Positions 33,336 through 44,287 of a stretch of 64,000 nt of DNA are shown piece after piece (within the stretch, counting starts at the first letter, position 1; every line of letters begins with the position of its first letter). The notes beneath the pieces were generated by a model. It made no database searches and was not told the DNA's origin. It saw nothing but the letters and a program-made list of their open reading frames with translations. The stretch spans positions 18,031 through 82,030 of the forward strand of contig CM055750.1 of assembly GCA_029465975.1 (NCBI GenBank), in the 5' to 3' direction. The translations under genes and the position numbers were made by a program. The stretch comes from Dallia pectoralis (lineage: Eukaryota > Chordata > Actinopteri > Esociformes > Umbridae).

Positions 33336-34140
33336 CATGTTGCTTTTATGTAGAGTAAGTCGCTGCATAGTGCAAATTTATTTAATTACAGTCTTTACAT
33401 ATCTATTTGTTTCCCCTGTGTTTTATTTTGAAATAAATCTCCACAAACTAGATATAAATGCTCTGTGTCTGGTTTCTGCTACACCTAGCTGCGGGACAAC
33501 AGGTCTGTCCATCACAATTGAAATTTACTAACAACTCAAAATAATCTTAACTTTAACATGATGTAGTACCTGCAAATTCTGCTTTCGACTGGTGATCCCT
33601 TACCAAACAGTCTGGTATGCACTTTGATAGAATTATTGCATAACAAAGAGCAATTAAAATCTATGTAGACAATTTTAATATCAGGGTTAGGGACAGTTCT
33701 AGCATTCAGGGCATTCTCAGCAAGCCAAACCAAAATGTTTTTTTGTAATCTGCAGTGATGTCAGCCCAGCAGGCTGCTCTACTCAGTTGCATTGTCCGTC
33801 CGTGGAAGACAAATAGGTTTTCTCTGCATCGGTAGTCCTAGTATAGCAGCTGCTTTGGGCAAAGAGAAATAAGAGATATGTCGTAGCCACTTAATCACAT
33901 TGGCCAACTAACGATGACATGGAGACCTAGAGGCGACAATTTTTAGGCTTAACAGTGTTTAGGCCTAGCAAATGCAATTCGCAGTAAGTTTTTGGATTAC
34001 TATAACTTCTACCACTCAGGTTATACTGTTTTATAACAATATGAGGAGCACTGTATTGTTAAAGGGCGACTGTGAGGTAATATCAAGTTTATATCTTCTG
34101 CTTTGATTGATTCCATATCATTACCGGGACCTGGTAGTGT
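33336..34140. other. Unique spacer
   Basis: No repeat ends or coding frame recognised. A single ttagggttaggg-like motif (cagggttaggg) occurs near 33683. Confidence 0.45.
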
Positions 34141-34576
34141 GTGTGTGTGTGTGTGTTTCCTGTTTAGGGCTACTGTCATCATCCATAACACGCTGTCCTG
34201 TTTAGGGCTACTGTCATCATCCATAACACGCTGTCCTGTTTAGGGCTACTGTCACCATCCATAACACGCTGTCCTGTTTAGGGCTACTGTCATCATCCAT
34301 AACACTATGTCCTGTTTAGGGCTACTGTCATCATCCATAACACTATGTCCTGTTTAGGGCTACTGTCACCATCCATAACACGCTGTCCTGTTTAGGGCTA
34401 CTCTCATCATCCACAACACTATGTCCTGTTTAGGGCTACTGTCATCATCCATAACACTATGTCCTGTTTAGGGCTACTGTCATCATCCATAACAGTATAT
34501 GTCCTGTTTAGGGCTACTGTCATCATCTATAACACTCTGTCCTGTTTAGGGCTACTGTCACCATCCACAACACTAC
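34138..34576. repeat. (GT)n run followed by a 38-bp minisatellite, about 11 copies
   Basis: A short GT run (34138-34157) leads into the unit cctgtttagggctactgtca plus tcatccataacacgctgt, repeating every 38 bases with cgctgt/tatgt and atcatc/accatc variants. Confidence 0.93.
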
Positions 34577-34884
34577 CTCTTTCTCATCTACACATGTTTA
34601 AATTGTCATCCCTGACATAAAGAACATATATTCTAATCAACGCTAATGTCACTCAATCTGCAATCTTTATTCCACTTATTATTTTGTGCCATTGGAGTTA
34701 TTCCCCCTCCCCTGTTGTGAGCAACAACCTACTGTACGATAATCCCATTCATAATCATAGTGTGCAGTTAAAGGTTAGCATGTTAAAACAGATCAGCAGA
34801 TCACCGAATTCTAACCCTAACCCTAACCCAGAGTGTTCAACACAATAGGTGTGACATCTTAGACATTACACATACAAAATGGAG
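34577..34884. other. Spacer with a telomere-like tract at 34811-34829
   Basis: Unique sequence containing ctaaccctaaccctaaccc shortly before the next array. Confidence 0.6.
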
Positions 34885-35200
34885 AGGTATAAAGTGAAGA
34901 CTGGTGTGGCATAAAGTGAAGACTGGTGTGGCATAACATGAAGACTGGTGTGGCATAACATGAAGACTGGTGTGGCATAACATGAAGACTGGTGTGGCAT
35001 AACATGAAGACTGGTGTGGCATAACATGAAGACTGGTGTGGCATAACATGAAGACTGGTGTGGCATAACATGAAGACTGGTGTGGCATAACATGAAGACT
35101 GGTGTGGCATAACATGAAGAGTGGTGTGGCATAAAGTGAAGACTGGTGTGACATAACATGAAGACTGGTGTGGCATAACATGAAGACTTGTGTGGCATTT
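34885..35200. repeat. 22-bp minisatellite, about 14 copies
   Basis: The unit tgaagactggtgtggcataaca (given as two halves, tgaagactggt and gtggcataaca) repeats every 22 bases. The unit has no minus-strand stop in any register, so three minus-strand frames stay open; none is a gene. Confidence 0.94.
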
Positions 35201-35221
35201 GCAAAGACACACAGGATGGAA

Positions 35222-35362
35222 TGGAACTAGGAATCGGTCTAGGAACTAGGTCTAGGAACTAGGTCTAAGAACAAGGTCTAGGAACTAAGAATCGGTCTAG
35301 GAACTAGGAATCGGTCTAGGTACTAGGTCAGGGAACTAGGTCTAGGAACTAGGAATTGGTCC
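35222..35362. repeat. Degenerate tandem repeat, about 8 copies
   Basis: The motif ggaactaggaatcggtcta and shorter ggtcta/ggaactagg versions repeat irregularly at 12-20 base spacing. Confidence 0.8.
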
Positions 35363-35393
35363 TGGTATTCTTCAAACATCAGCACATTGACAG

Positions 35394-35600
35394 TGAATTT
35401 GAAGCCTTACGTTTCAACTTTATTCTAAAATGGATTCCTTTTTTTTTTCCTTCACACAATACCCCATAATGGCTAAGCAAAGGGTTATTTCTGCAAATGT
35501 ATAAAAAACGAACCAAAAATATAGCTTTTTTGTATTTAACCCCTTTAACCAGTATTGTGTATATTTTACCTGACTAGTTTCTCAGTTCCAGTGGCTTAAC
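35394..35600. mobile_element. Degenerate Tc1-like terminal repeat (possible)
   Basis: The segment cacacaataccccataatgg, followed by caaagggttatttctgcaaa, resembles the inner terminal-repeat wording of fish Tc1-like elements. No outer terminus or transposase is evident. Confidence 0.45.
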
Positions 35601-35678
35601 AACATCCCCAAACAAATATGCTGGCACCATCATGGTTCCAGAGACCAAGAACCAGGTTGCCACTCTAACCGAGTCCCA

Positions 35679-36108
35679 GAGTGCACTCTCAAATGTGGAA
35701 CCTTATATAGTGCACTCTCAACTGTGGAACCTTATATAGTGCACTCTCAACTGTGGAACCTAATAGTGCACTCTCACCTGTGGAACCGTATATAGTGCAC
35801 CCTCAACTGTGGAACCTTATATAGTGCACTCTCAACTGTGGAACCGTATATAGTGCACTCTCACCTGTGGAACCTTATATAGTGCACTCTCAACTGTGGA
35901 ACCTTATATAGTGCACTCTCAACTGTGGAACCTAATAGTGCACTCTCACCTGTGGAACCGTATATAGTGCACCCTCAACTGTGGAACCTTATATAGTGCA
36001 CTCTCAACTGTGGAACCGTATATAGTGCACTCTCACCTGTGGAACCGTATATAGTGCACTCTCAACTGTGGAACCTTATATAGTGCACTCTCAACTGTGG
36101 AACCTCAT
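35679..36108. repeat. 29-bp minisatellite, about 15 copies
   Basis: The unit ccttatatagtgcactctca plus actgtggaa repeats every 29 bases, with variants ccgtatatag, cctaatag (deletion) and caactg/cacctg. The sub-block at about 35760-35850 is repeated at about 35930-36030, showing multi-unit duplication. Confidence 0.94.
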
Positions 36109-36289
36109 ATGGACTGGAATGTGCAATTACAAATCATGTTCAAGTAATGGATTTAAGGGATGATTAAATGCAACAGAATACACCTGAAACCTACTTATTG
36201 AAAATTATATATTTAATAAACAGTTTTTGCTTGGTCATTATGGGATATTGTGTGCAGACTGATAATGAAAAAATATATATTTAAAAAAA

Positions 36290-36522
36290 TATATAGATTT
36301 AATCTATTCTAGTGTAAGGCTGACATTAAATATATAAAAATATTTAATGAAATCCAGTACAAGGCTGACATAAAAAAATATAAAAAATATTGAATCAATT
36401 CTAGTATAAGGCTGACATGAAACAATATAAAAAATATGAAATCAATTCTAGTTTAAAGCTGACATGAAACAGTGTAAAACATATTTAATATATTCTTGTA
36501 TAAGGCTGACACAAAACTACAT
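36290..36522. repeat. Degenerate tandem repeat of about 55-60 bp, 4-5 copies
   Basis: The motif ctagtataaggctgacatga recurs five times with AT-rich spacers of variable length (ataaaaaatat-type). Confidence 0.75.
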
Positions 36523-37820
36523 AAAGGAGAAGGGTTCTGAATAATTTCCAAATGTAAAACACAAACATGTAAGACGAGGGTTAAATGCCAGATGGCAGTC
36601 TGCCTCTGGCCACATAGTCAAAGTAATAACCAGATCTCAAACAACATCACAGAATTGGTATGCATGAGTGCTACTACTGGACAGTACATTGTACCAAAGG
36701 TCAGGTCCTCCTCTAAACGGATCTATCAACACTGTGACTGACTGTCAAAGCCCCTGGAAAAGGCAGATGAGAGGTAGAAACTTCGAAACACATTTTTATG
36801 CTGACAACCGTATATGCACAAATAACTCACCATGTTTGTGCCAACGGGGTGTAAAAAGCCAAAGATCATGACTCTTAGCTGGAACACTACCTATCATCTG
36901 CATTTGCTCTGAGGTCAGCTCTGTAAAACAGGGAAATTGATTCTGAAGGGTGAAACACAGGTGTATGTGGTGCCCTTAGATAAAGGTGAATGAAGTCACA
37001 CATACGGAAGGCCAGACAACACTAGATATGACGTTGACATGGATAGATGTGGCTGAGCAGAGTTATATGGAAACATTTTATTTAACATTAGAAGGAAGTC
37101 AACACAAAGCGTAAGGTCCTACAAAAAAAATAAATGGCTGTATACTCCACTGTTCTCTGTGACAATCAAAGCTTTATTAAATTACAAATTAAAAGGAATA
37201 AAGGGCTCTATACTCCACCGTGCTCTGTGACAATCAAAGCGTTTTAGAACAGTCAAAATTGTTTGCTCTAGATTATATGGGACTTGACAGAGAAAATTGA
37301 AAGTTATGCACTTATTTATTGTAACATTTACCACATGTCAGTAATATTCAGTCTTCCTCAAGGAGATGGAAAAATGATCGCTTGACTGGAGACAGAGTGA
37401 AGAAAAAAAAAATATTGTAATATCAATCTATCCGCACATGAATAATCAAATGACATGTTGCAATGACATGAGGTGGAGAAGACGACAGCAACCAGAAACA
37501 CATTTCCGTAAACACACTTCTGATAGAAACAGATTTCTAACATTTGTATACATTATCTTCCCAGCATATTGAACATGATGTCCTCTTAAAAGTGGGATTG
37601 ACAACATATGAGAGTTGTTTGTTCATTATGTACCATGGGGCTAGGTAGAACATACATGCATTCATATGGTTCTTTATCAAAGATAATTTGAGTTGTTAAA
37701 CAGAAACAAATTTGGAAAAGCAAGACCATATTTGACTGGGCTCAGAGAGAGCCCCACATGGGCTGCAGTGGTGGTGATATGGACCACTTAGGTACCATTA
37801 CTGGCTTCCTATTCTCAGAA
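36523..37820. other. Unique sequence with a two-copy duplication near 37133-37250
   Basis: The block tatactccac(t/c)gt(t/g)ctctgtgacaatcaaagc occurs twice, 68 bases apart. Otherwise there is no gene or repeat that I can identify. Confidence 0.5.
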
Positions 37821-37822
37821 AA

Positions 37823-38060
37823 ATCTGGATCAGATGTTTATTCGCCATGAATGTGTGAACAGACACGGAATTTACTTTGGCAGGAAGGTGCTTACAACAT
37901 ACAACATAATAATAGAGCAATATAAATTATACTAAGAGGGTGAGGGGTATATGGATAGTAATATACAAAATACTATACAGAATACAGATAAGTATTGTAT
38001 TGCAATAGTGCAAATATTGTAAATAGTGTGGTACAAAATCAGGCAATCTGCAAATGGGAT
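37823..38060 (-). mobile_element. LINE 3' untranslated fragment (minus)
   Basis: On the minus strand this matches the 3' tail of the LINE at 44290-45335: tttattcgcca(ttg)aatgtg, then tttactttggcaggaaggtg on the plus strand. The same blocks occur in the same order inverted at about 45240-45320. Coding sequence is not attached; the nearest RT piece of this family is 870 bases away. Confidence 0.75.
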
Positions 38061-38925
38061 GGATAAATCCACTTCTTGACAGGCTTCCCGCCGGTGGGAC
38101 ACTTGCAGTACCCTATACAACCATTACAACCCCCTACACAAAGATCGCGAATTCAAAAACGTCCGTTTAATAATATACTACATGCTTATATTGTGCATAA
38201 AGGTTAGAATTTCCCCTTTCTAACAACGTTTTCCGTTTTAAAATAGCTAAAACACAGACCGTTTTATTAGCAATTGAAAGGACTGCTAATGGCGCTGATG
38301 ACGTCATCATACTTTTTAACCAAAGCGATAAAATACTATAATATTGTACTTACATCAGCCAAGGTTGATCGTTTTTCATTTCCTATATTCCCAGGGATAT
38401 TATTAGCATTGTTTATGATCCATAGTATTCCATAATAATCGATTTTCCGGCGAGAATATATGTTAACAACTTTCAACACGATCTATTACACTCACAATAG
38501 CAGCCTCCATGATAAAAACACTTCCTTATCCAAGGTACGTCAGTTCCTTATGCAGACGAATGGGAGCAAAGCCCTATGGGAAATTAAGTCCAGTGTAGGA
38601 GCTAATGCACTGAGACCAGAGACTGAAGGCAAAAAATACCACCTCTCACTAAAATAGCTGTATCTCGGTCGTTAATTGAGATAGAGACTTGAAACAAAGT
38701 CTGTCATAAAGCGGAGACCTAGGGGAACACATAGAAAGTGTTTCCAGGTTCACCGGACATCAGAGTCTGAGATATACATTTCACAAAATCACTGAAACAT
38801 AAAAAAACGTATGTTTTCTTTTTGTTTCAGCATATGCCAGATATTGTGTGTTACATTATCCTTAATTAATTGAACATTTCCACAAAATTCAGACAGTTTT
38901 CTTTTAAATACCCTTTACCAAATAT
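38061..38925. other. Unique sequence between two fragments of one LINE family
   Basis: Contains tgatgacgtcatcat, a palindromic CRE-like site, at about 38297-38311. No coding frame is recognised. It could be an insertion that separated the LINE tail from its coding end. Confidence 0.4.
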
Positions 38926-38929
38926 TCCT

Positions 38930-39353
38930 ACATGGTTCTGTTCCAGAGCAATATCCATTTAGATTGGGGTGGGAAATTGAGGTCAGGGGCCATGTCACCC
39001 CTGGCCTTGTTGAGGAGGCCAATCGCACAGGGGAATAAACTGTTCTTATGGCGTGAGGTTTTGGTCCAGATGGACCAAAGCCTTCTGCCAGAGGGTAGTG
39101 TGTTGAAAAGAGAGTGTCCGGGTGAAAGGAGTGTACCACAATCTTTCTAGCTCGCCTCAGAGCCCTCGATGTGTGCAGGTCCTCGAGGCTAGGCAGGTTG
39201 TAGCCAATCACCTTTTCAGCCGAGTGGATAATACGCTGCAGTCTGCTCTTGTCTTTGGCTGTAGCAGCAGCATACCAGGTAGTGATGGATGAGGTGAGGA
39301 TGGACTCAATGATGGCAGAGTAGAAGTGAACCATCATAGTCTTGGGAAGGTTC
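38930..39353 (-). pseudogene. LINE reverse transcriptase C-terminal fragment (minus)
   Basis: The minus-strand frame gives NLPKTMMVHFYSAIIESILT, then DKSRLQRIIHSAEKVIG and LEDLHTSRALRRARKIV. This is the thumb and C-terminal region of the same CR1/L2/Rex1-type LINE as at 44290-45335. A frameshift follows KIVVHSFHP. Homology begins within a few bases of the TTAGGG tract at 39356. Confidence 0.85.
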
Positions 39354-39355
39354 AA

Positions 39356-39412
39356 TTAGGGTTAGGGTTAGAATAGGGTTAGGGTTAGGGTTAGAGTTAG
39401 GGTTAGGGTTAG
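39356..39412 (+). repeat. Interstitial telomere-like TTAGGG tract
   Basis: About nine TTAGGG-type units with two one-step variants (gaatagggtt, gagttagggtt). It directly abuts the 5'-truncated end of the minus-strand LINE fragment. Confidence 0.9.
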
Positions 39413-40003
39413 ATAACCTAGTAGGCCTCTAGATAACCAGGACATTGTAGGGTTAGGATTAGACATAGTATGCCTCTAGATAACCAAGAGTCATAACAAA
39501 ATATACAATTTCTTTAAGCCTCAGATTAAGTGTCTGAAGATTAGACTTTCTGAATACATCACAACATTATCCAATGTGTTTTGTTGACTGACACTTAAAG
39601 GTAACCAACCACGTTATTGATCTGAGGGATGTTTCCGGCTCCAATATATTTAGATTTCCCAGAGTACACAGGGTTAGGGTTAGAATGCAAACCAAAGTGC
39701 TGTCTGTCGTCCTGCTTCCTATCTATCTTCCTCTCTGTCTGTCTAACTGTCTCTGCACAACCCATTTGTCATATATCGGCTCAGTTCAATAACTCAATAA
39801 AATGTGTGAGACAGCCACTAGACACAAGATTTATCGAAAATTATAGTGCCGCAAAAAAAATTAAGAAGTGTGACATGAAGAACAGATTTTTTGTTAAACC
39901 AAATCTGAAAGAGAAATAAACATGCGCTTGTTAAAAAAAATCTGCTGCAAGATGACATGCAAGCAAATTGAATGCTACCGTTAGCATTAGCGCTTTAAGT
40001 TAG
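39413..40003. other. Unique spacer
   Basis: The phrase gcctctagataacca is repeated at about 39427 and 39472. Nothing else recognised. Confidence 0.45.
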
Positions 40004-40004
40004 G

Positions 40005-40675
40005 GTTAAGTTTAAGTTTTATTGTCATGTGTACTGAGTGACTTACATCAAACTGCACAATGAACTTCTTGTGACATGGCAAGCAACTATGTAGTTAGAA
40101 GAATAGAAAAAACGGAATTACAACAATATACAGAATACACATAGCTACAAAATATACATAATGAAATGAGAATATGGACAGTATGCAAATCTTGAATACT
40201 AAGATATTGTAATAAAAGTGATCTAGTGCCAGAAGTGGATACCAGTAGTGAATATACAGAATATACTAGTTACAAGATATACATAATGAAGTGAATGTGG
40301 CCAGTATGCAAACCTTAAATACTTAAATACTGCAATAAAGTGATCTGGTGCCAGGATACATGGATAGGTAAATCAGTGTTGCTGATTGAGGAACCTAATG
40401 GTTTGAGGGTAGAATCTGTTCCTTAGTCTGGAAGTGCGAGTACCAATGCTGCGGTGACGTCGACCAGAGCCTTGCGGTCAGCAGCGGTGCAGCTCCTGTA
40501 CCAAGCAGTAATGCAGCCTGACAGGAAACTCTCAATGATGCACCTGTAGAAGTTGCTCAGAGTTTTTTTAGACATACCGAACTTCTTCTTGAGTCTCCTT
40601 AAGAAGTACAGGTGTTTTTGGGCAGTTTTCACTGCCGAGTCAGCTTGCCTGAACCATGTGAGGTCAACACTGATG
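40005..40675 (-). pseudogene. Second LINE type: 3' region and RT C-terminal fragment (minus)
   Basis: The minus-strand frame reads FISVDLTWF, SAVKTAQKHLYFLRRLKKKF, then LSNFYRCIIESFLSGCITAW and AADRKALVDV, the C-terminal RT region of a CR1/L2/Rex1-type LINE related to but distinct from that at 44290. A 3' untranslated stretch extends down to 40005, where tttattgtcatgtgtac marks the tail. Its 5' end stops at a CCCTAA tract. Confidence 0.8.
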
Positions 40676-40693
40676 AACCCTAACCCTAACCCA
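40676..40693 (+). repeat. Short CCCTAA tract at the LINE 5' junction
   Basis: aaccctaaccctaaccc, two to three telomere units, lies directly at the truncated 5' end of the minus-strand LINE. Confidence 0.8.
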
Positions 40694-40740
40694 ACAACAA
40701 TGTTGGTAATCTGTTGGGGCAGCACATTTTCCCTATATTA

Positions 40741-41130
40741 CATACCCTGAACAGCACGTTCTATTCATTACATACCCTGAACAGCACGTTCTCTCCATTA
40801 CATACCCTGAACAGCACGTTCTCTCCATTACATACCCTGAACAGCACGTTCTCTCCATTACATACCCTGAACAGCATGTTCTATTCATTACATACCCTGA
40901 ACAGCACGTTCTCTCCATTACATACCCTGAACAGCACGTTCTCTCCATTACATACCCTGAACAGCACATTCTCTCCATTACATACCCTGAACAGCTTGTT
41001 CTCTCCATTACATACCCTGAACAGCACGTTCTCTCCATTACATACCCTGAACAGCTTGTTCTCTCCATTACATACCCTGAACAGCACGTTCTCTCCATTA
41101 CATACCCTGAACAGCACGTTCTCTCCATTA
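40741..41130. repeat. 30-bp minisatellite, 13 copies
   Basis: The unit cataccctgaacagcacgtt plus ctctccatta repeats exactly thirteen times, with tattcatta, gcttgtt and gcatgtt variants. It is unrelated to the 30-bp array at 25.6-29.8 kb. The open frames are artefacts of the 10-codon unit. Confidence 0.97.
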
Positions 41131-41579
41131 CATTCGTTAGAAGTGAAAAATTACTAAGAAACAACATGCATCTGATGACTGCTATTCAAGTCTTTGCAAC
41201 CATGGGTTATACCACTTTGAGACCAAATCCACAATTTTCAAAGTTCTGTGAAGAGTGTTTGTGGTGTGTGCCAATCATGCAAAGATTAATTGCAGCGGGC
41301 CAAGAAGCCTAAAGGCCTTTCAAAAGAATTTGCAATGCACCCAGTTAAACTGAAACGCTGAAAGGGAGTTTTTACTAGCTGCAAGGTATCAACTTGTTGA
41401 ACTTCTTTCTTCTTGTTCAACTTGTTGATGTGTGCTCTCGTGGATTCAGGCTGGGTGTTTGTAAAAGCACTTTGTGAAAACTTTGTTGTAAAAAGGGCTT
41501 TATAAAATACATTTGATTTAAAAATGTGAAGGCCGAGAGCGATATCAGGTAGAAACGTTTAATATCATTATTGACAAGT
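41131..41579. other. Spacer with a LINE/SINE-type tail motif
   Basis: The phrase tgtaaaaagggctttataaa near 41490 resembles a widespread fish retroposon tail. The remainder is unique. Confidence 0.4.
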
Positions 41580-42012
41580 TATAACCAGATGAATTAAACT
41601 AAACATAACATATCAATACATGTAATATTACAAGATAAATTAAACTAAACATAACATATCAAAACATGTACTAAAACCAGATGAATTAAACTAAACATAA
41701 CATATCAAAACATGTAATAGAACCAGATTAATTAAACTAAGCATAACATATCAAAACATTTAATAGAACCAGATTAATTAAACTAAACATAACATATCAA
41801 AATATGTAATAGAACCAGATTAATTAAACTAAGCATAACATATCAAAACATGTAATAGAACCAGATGAATTAAACTAAACATAACATATCAAAACATGTA
41901 ATAGAGCCAGATGAATTAAACTAAACATAACACATCAAAACATTTAATAGAACCAGATTAATTGAACTAAACATAACATATCAAAACATGTGATAGAACC
42001 AGTTGAATTAAA
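41580..42012. repeat. 46-bp AT-rich minisatellite, about 9 copies
   Basis: The unit accagatgaattaaactaaa, then cataacatatcaaaacatgt, then aataga recurs every 46 bases with gat(g/t)aatt and aaac/aagc variants. Confidence 0.93.
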
Positions 42013-42341
42013 CCACTACGGTAAGACTTTATTTTAAGGTTATGTTAATAATCAATAATGAATACATTAATTGACATGAACTAATGACTTATACATGCAT
42101 TTACTAGGTGTGCATGTGTTAGTACACATAAATCATTAGTTATATTTTGAAACACACATCAATAAATATTAGCTAATACATTAAACGTTAAGTAAACTAC
42201 AAGTTAATCAATGCATCTACAAACAATGAACTGTATGTGGTTGTGTTAATAAACAGGTTAACAATTGAATAGGGAACAAATAAAAGATGTATAAAAACCA
42301 TGAAGGAATGATTTAATATATTGAAATCCAAATATGCCTTG
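42013..42341. other. AT-rich spacer
   Basis: gtaagactttattttaaggt near 42030 resembles the start of a fish MITE, but no matching far end was found. No gene seen. Confidence 0.35.
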
Positions 42342-42813
42342 TGTAATGAACGCCCACAGACAAGCAGAGTTGGTTACAATCGCAACAGAGCGATGTATAT
42401 TTATTTATAACGGTAATCAAAAGAATGGTCAGACAGACTTGGGTCGATGACAGGAGATCAGATGCAGAATACGGTACAGAGGAGCAGCCGTAGAGGAGGT
42501 CAGATAAGCAGGCAGGTAGTCGGGAACCGGAGTCACTGGCAGGCACAAAACAGAGGTTAGGTAGACAGGGAGTAAAGGACAGGCAAAGGACTGGTACACG
42601 GGCAAAATCAGGTCTAGTAATCAATAATTTCAGAAGCGCTCAGCAAGTCGAACAATACCTCACACAGGTCTCAGGAACTACTTAACCTCTACCTGATAAC
42701 TCACAGGTGCGTCTAAAACTCAGGTGATAATGATCAGACATGATTTCTTCCTCTCTGCTGGCAGGGGGAGTGCCAGCTCTGGCATAGAGAGGGACATATC
42801 TCTGGTTGTCACA
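42342..42813 (-). mobile_element. LTR-like repeat (472 bp), minus orientation
   Basis: On the minus strand it starts TGTGACAACCAGAG and ends GGCGTTCATTACA, with AATAAA (ataaataaatatac) before the end. It is C/T-rich in the same style as the other LTR-like repeats. Flanking 5-mers (CCTTG and CCTGT) do not match, so the target duplication is unclear and the ends may be off by a few bases. Confidence 0.6.
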
Positions 42814-42884
42814 CCTGTCAGACCACTGGGGACCATAGCACATTCTGTTCAGTCTATGGAAAGAAATTATAGTGCAAAAAATTA

Positions 42885-42985
42885 CTTCATTATTTATTTA
42901 ACCTTTATTTAACCAGGGGGGCAGATTGAAAACAAATTCTCATTTGCAACAGCGACCCAACGGCGAGAAAATGTCCAGGACAACA
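42885..42985. mobile_element. Dispersed fish repeat (tttatttaacctttatttaa family)
   Basis: tttaacctttatttaaccag, followed by a gaaaacaaattctcatttgc stretch, is a motif order I recognise as abundant in fish genomes, probably a non-autonomous DNA element. Ends were not determined. Confidence 0.5.
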
Positions 42986-43540
42986 TAGAGTTACATAATA
43001 GTAAGTATATGTTATATATGTAATCCTTACAGAACTGCATAATGTTCCTCTTCTCACGAGGAAATGCAAAAGGCGAGAGAATAATGAAAGTGAGATAAAG
43101 GAGTAAGGGACCGTGTAAAGTGAGTGAAATTGTTCACTTACACTTGTGATTGGTAAGAAGAGAAAATTGGCTCCATGTGTGCAATTAGACAGGTAGATGG
43201 TAAGAAGAGAAAAGGTGTGTGTGTGTGTGTGGGGGGGGGGGACAACATGGTGCTAATTTGTCAATTAGGATATTTTGCTATGTATGTAGATCTGTGATTT
43301 TTCACAATGTGTGTTGTAAATAAAGCACAATAACAGCTATACATGTAACCCTAACCCTTAACTCCTAACCCTTACCCCAACTCCTAACCCTAACACAAAC
43401 CCTAACCATATGGTATTTAAATGTAACAACAATTCAGGGAGTAGGTCCACAGTATTGGTTTCCCCAATGTTTAGCATTGCCTCTCTACAAAAACATTTTT
43501 TTGTTAGAAAACACTGATTTTATACAAACACATTTCACGG
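42986..43540. other. Spacer with GT/G microsatellite and degenerate CCCTAA tract
   Basis: A (GT)n run followed by a G run lies at about 43215-43242. A degenerate telomere-like tract (ccctaacccttaactcctaa) covers 43347-43408. Otherwise unique. Confidence 0.6.
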
Positions 43541-43544
43541 GTAC

Positions 43545-43932
43545 AAGCGGCCAAAATGGGTTTTCTCAGAAAGGTGGCTGGCCTCTCCCTTAGGGATAGG
43601 GTGAGAAGCTCAGTCATCCGAGAGGAACACGGAGTAGAGCCGCTGCTCCTTTGCGTAGAAAGGAGCCAGTTGAGGTGGTTCGGGCATCTTGTACGAATGC
43701 CACCTGGGCACCTCCCTAGAGAGGTGTTCCAGGCACGTCCAGCTGGGAGGAGACCTCAGGGAAGACCCAGGACTAGGTGGAGAGATTATATCTCCACACT
43801 GGCCTGGGAACGCCTCGGGATTCCCCAGTCAGAGCTGGCTAATGTTGCCCGGGAAAAGGAAGTTTGGGGTCACCTGCTAGAGCTGCTACCCCCGCGACCC
43901 GACCCCGGATAAGCGGTTGAAGATGAGATGAG
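43545..43932 (+). pseudogene. LINE ORF C-terminal end with 3' tail (third LINE type)
   Basis: An intact 3' frame at 43556-43912 reads GFLRKVAGLSLRDRVRSSVI, QLRWFGHLVRMP, then GRPRTRWRDYISTLAWERLG and ends LLPPRPDPG. This C-terminal block is common in fish LINEs. It is followed by gataagcggttgaagatgag, a simple-repeat 3' tail. The copy is strongly 5'-truncated, so it is not a gene although the frame is open. Confidence 0.85.
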
Positions 43933-44285
43933 ACATTTTTCCAAATGCTGCTTAGAGTCAAAGCTGCCATCTTGGAGGCAGAGACTCCATCAGGACCAGC
44001 TGCCATCCTTGGGTTTTGACTTATTCTGGTACGTCCATCTCTAGCTCCAATAGAGTTCCATCGTATCTTCAGGTAAGGTGTCAAATGATGCCATTTTCGT
44101 CTCAGGGGAAGTGTCGATTGGGATAGATGGTTGTGGGCGAGCCGTGGTGATCGGGGACTCTTGATGGTCATTTTTTTTTTTTTTTAAGGAAAGTAAAAAA
44201 GCTCATCTAACCCTTTCAGAGTTGTAAAAAAAAATCATTTTGTACAGTGATATCACTGAACTGTATCTCTGGTTGCTGATCATAT
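43933..44285. other. Spacer with a poly-T run
   Basis: A run of about 15 T lies at 44169-44185. No gene is recognised. Confidence 0.4.
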
Positions 44286-44287
44286 CT

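Noticed and set aside
30396..33531. Open frames of over 300 codons with CYSLFLCYVLLSVSV or NSKRSPTAVRNI repeats
   Set aside because: By-product of the 45-bp (15-codon) minisatellite; no start, splice or domain evidence.
38297..38311. CRE-like palindrome tgatgacgtcatcat as a promoter element
   Set aside because: No transcription unit can be tied to it; a single short palindrome is not enough.
43556..43912. Intact 118-codon frame as a host gene
   Set aside because: The sequence is the C-terminal block of a common fish LINE with a simple-repeat tail; 5'-truncated, not a gene.
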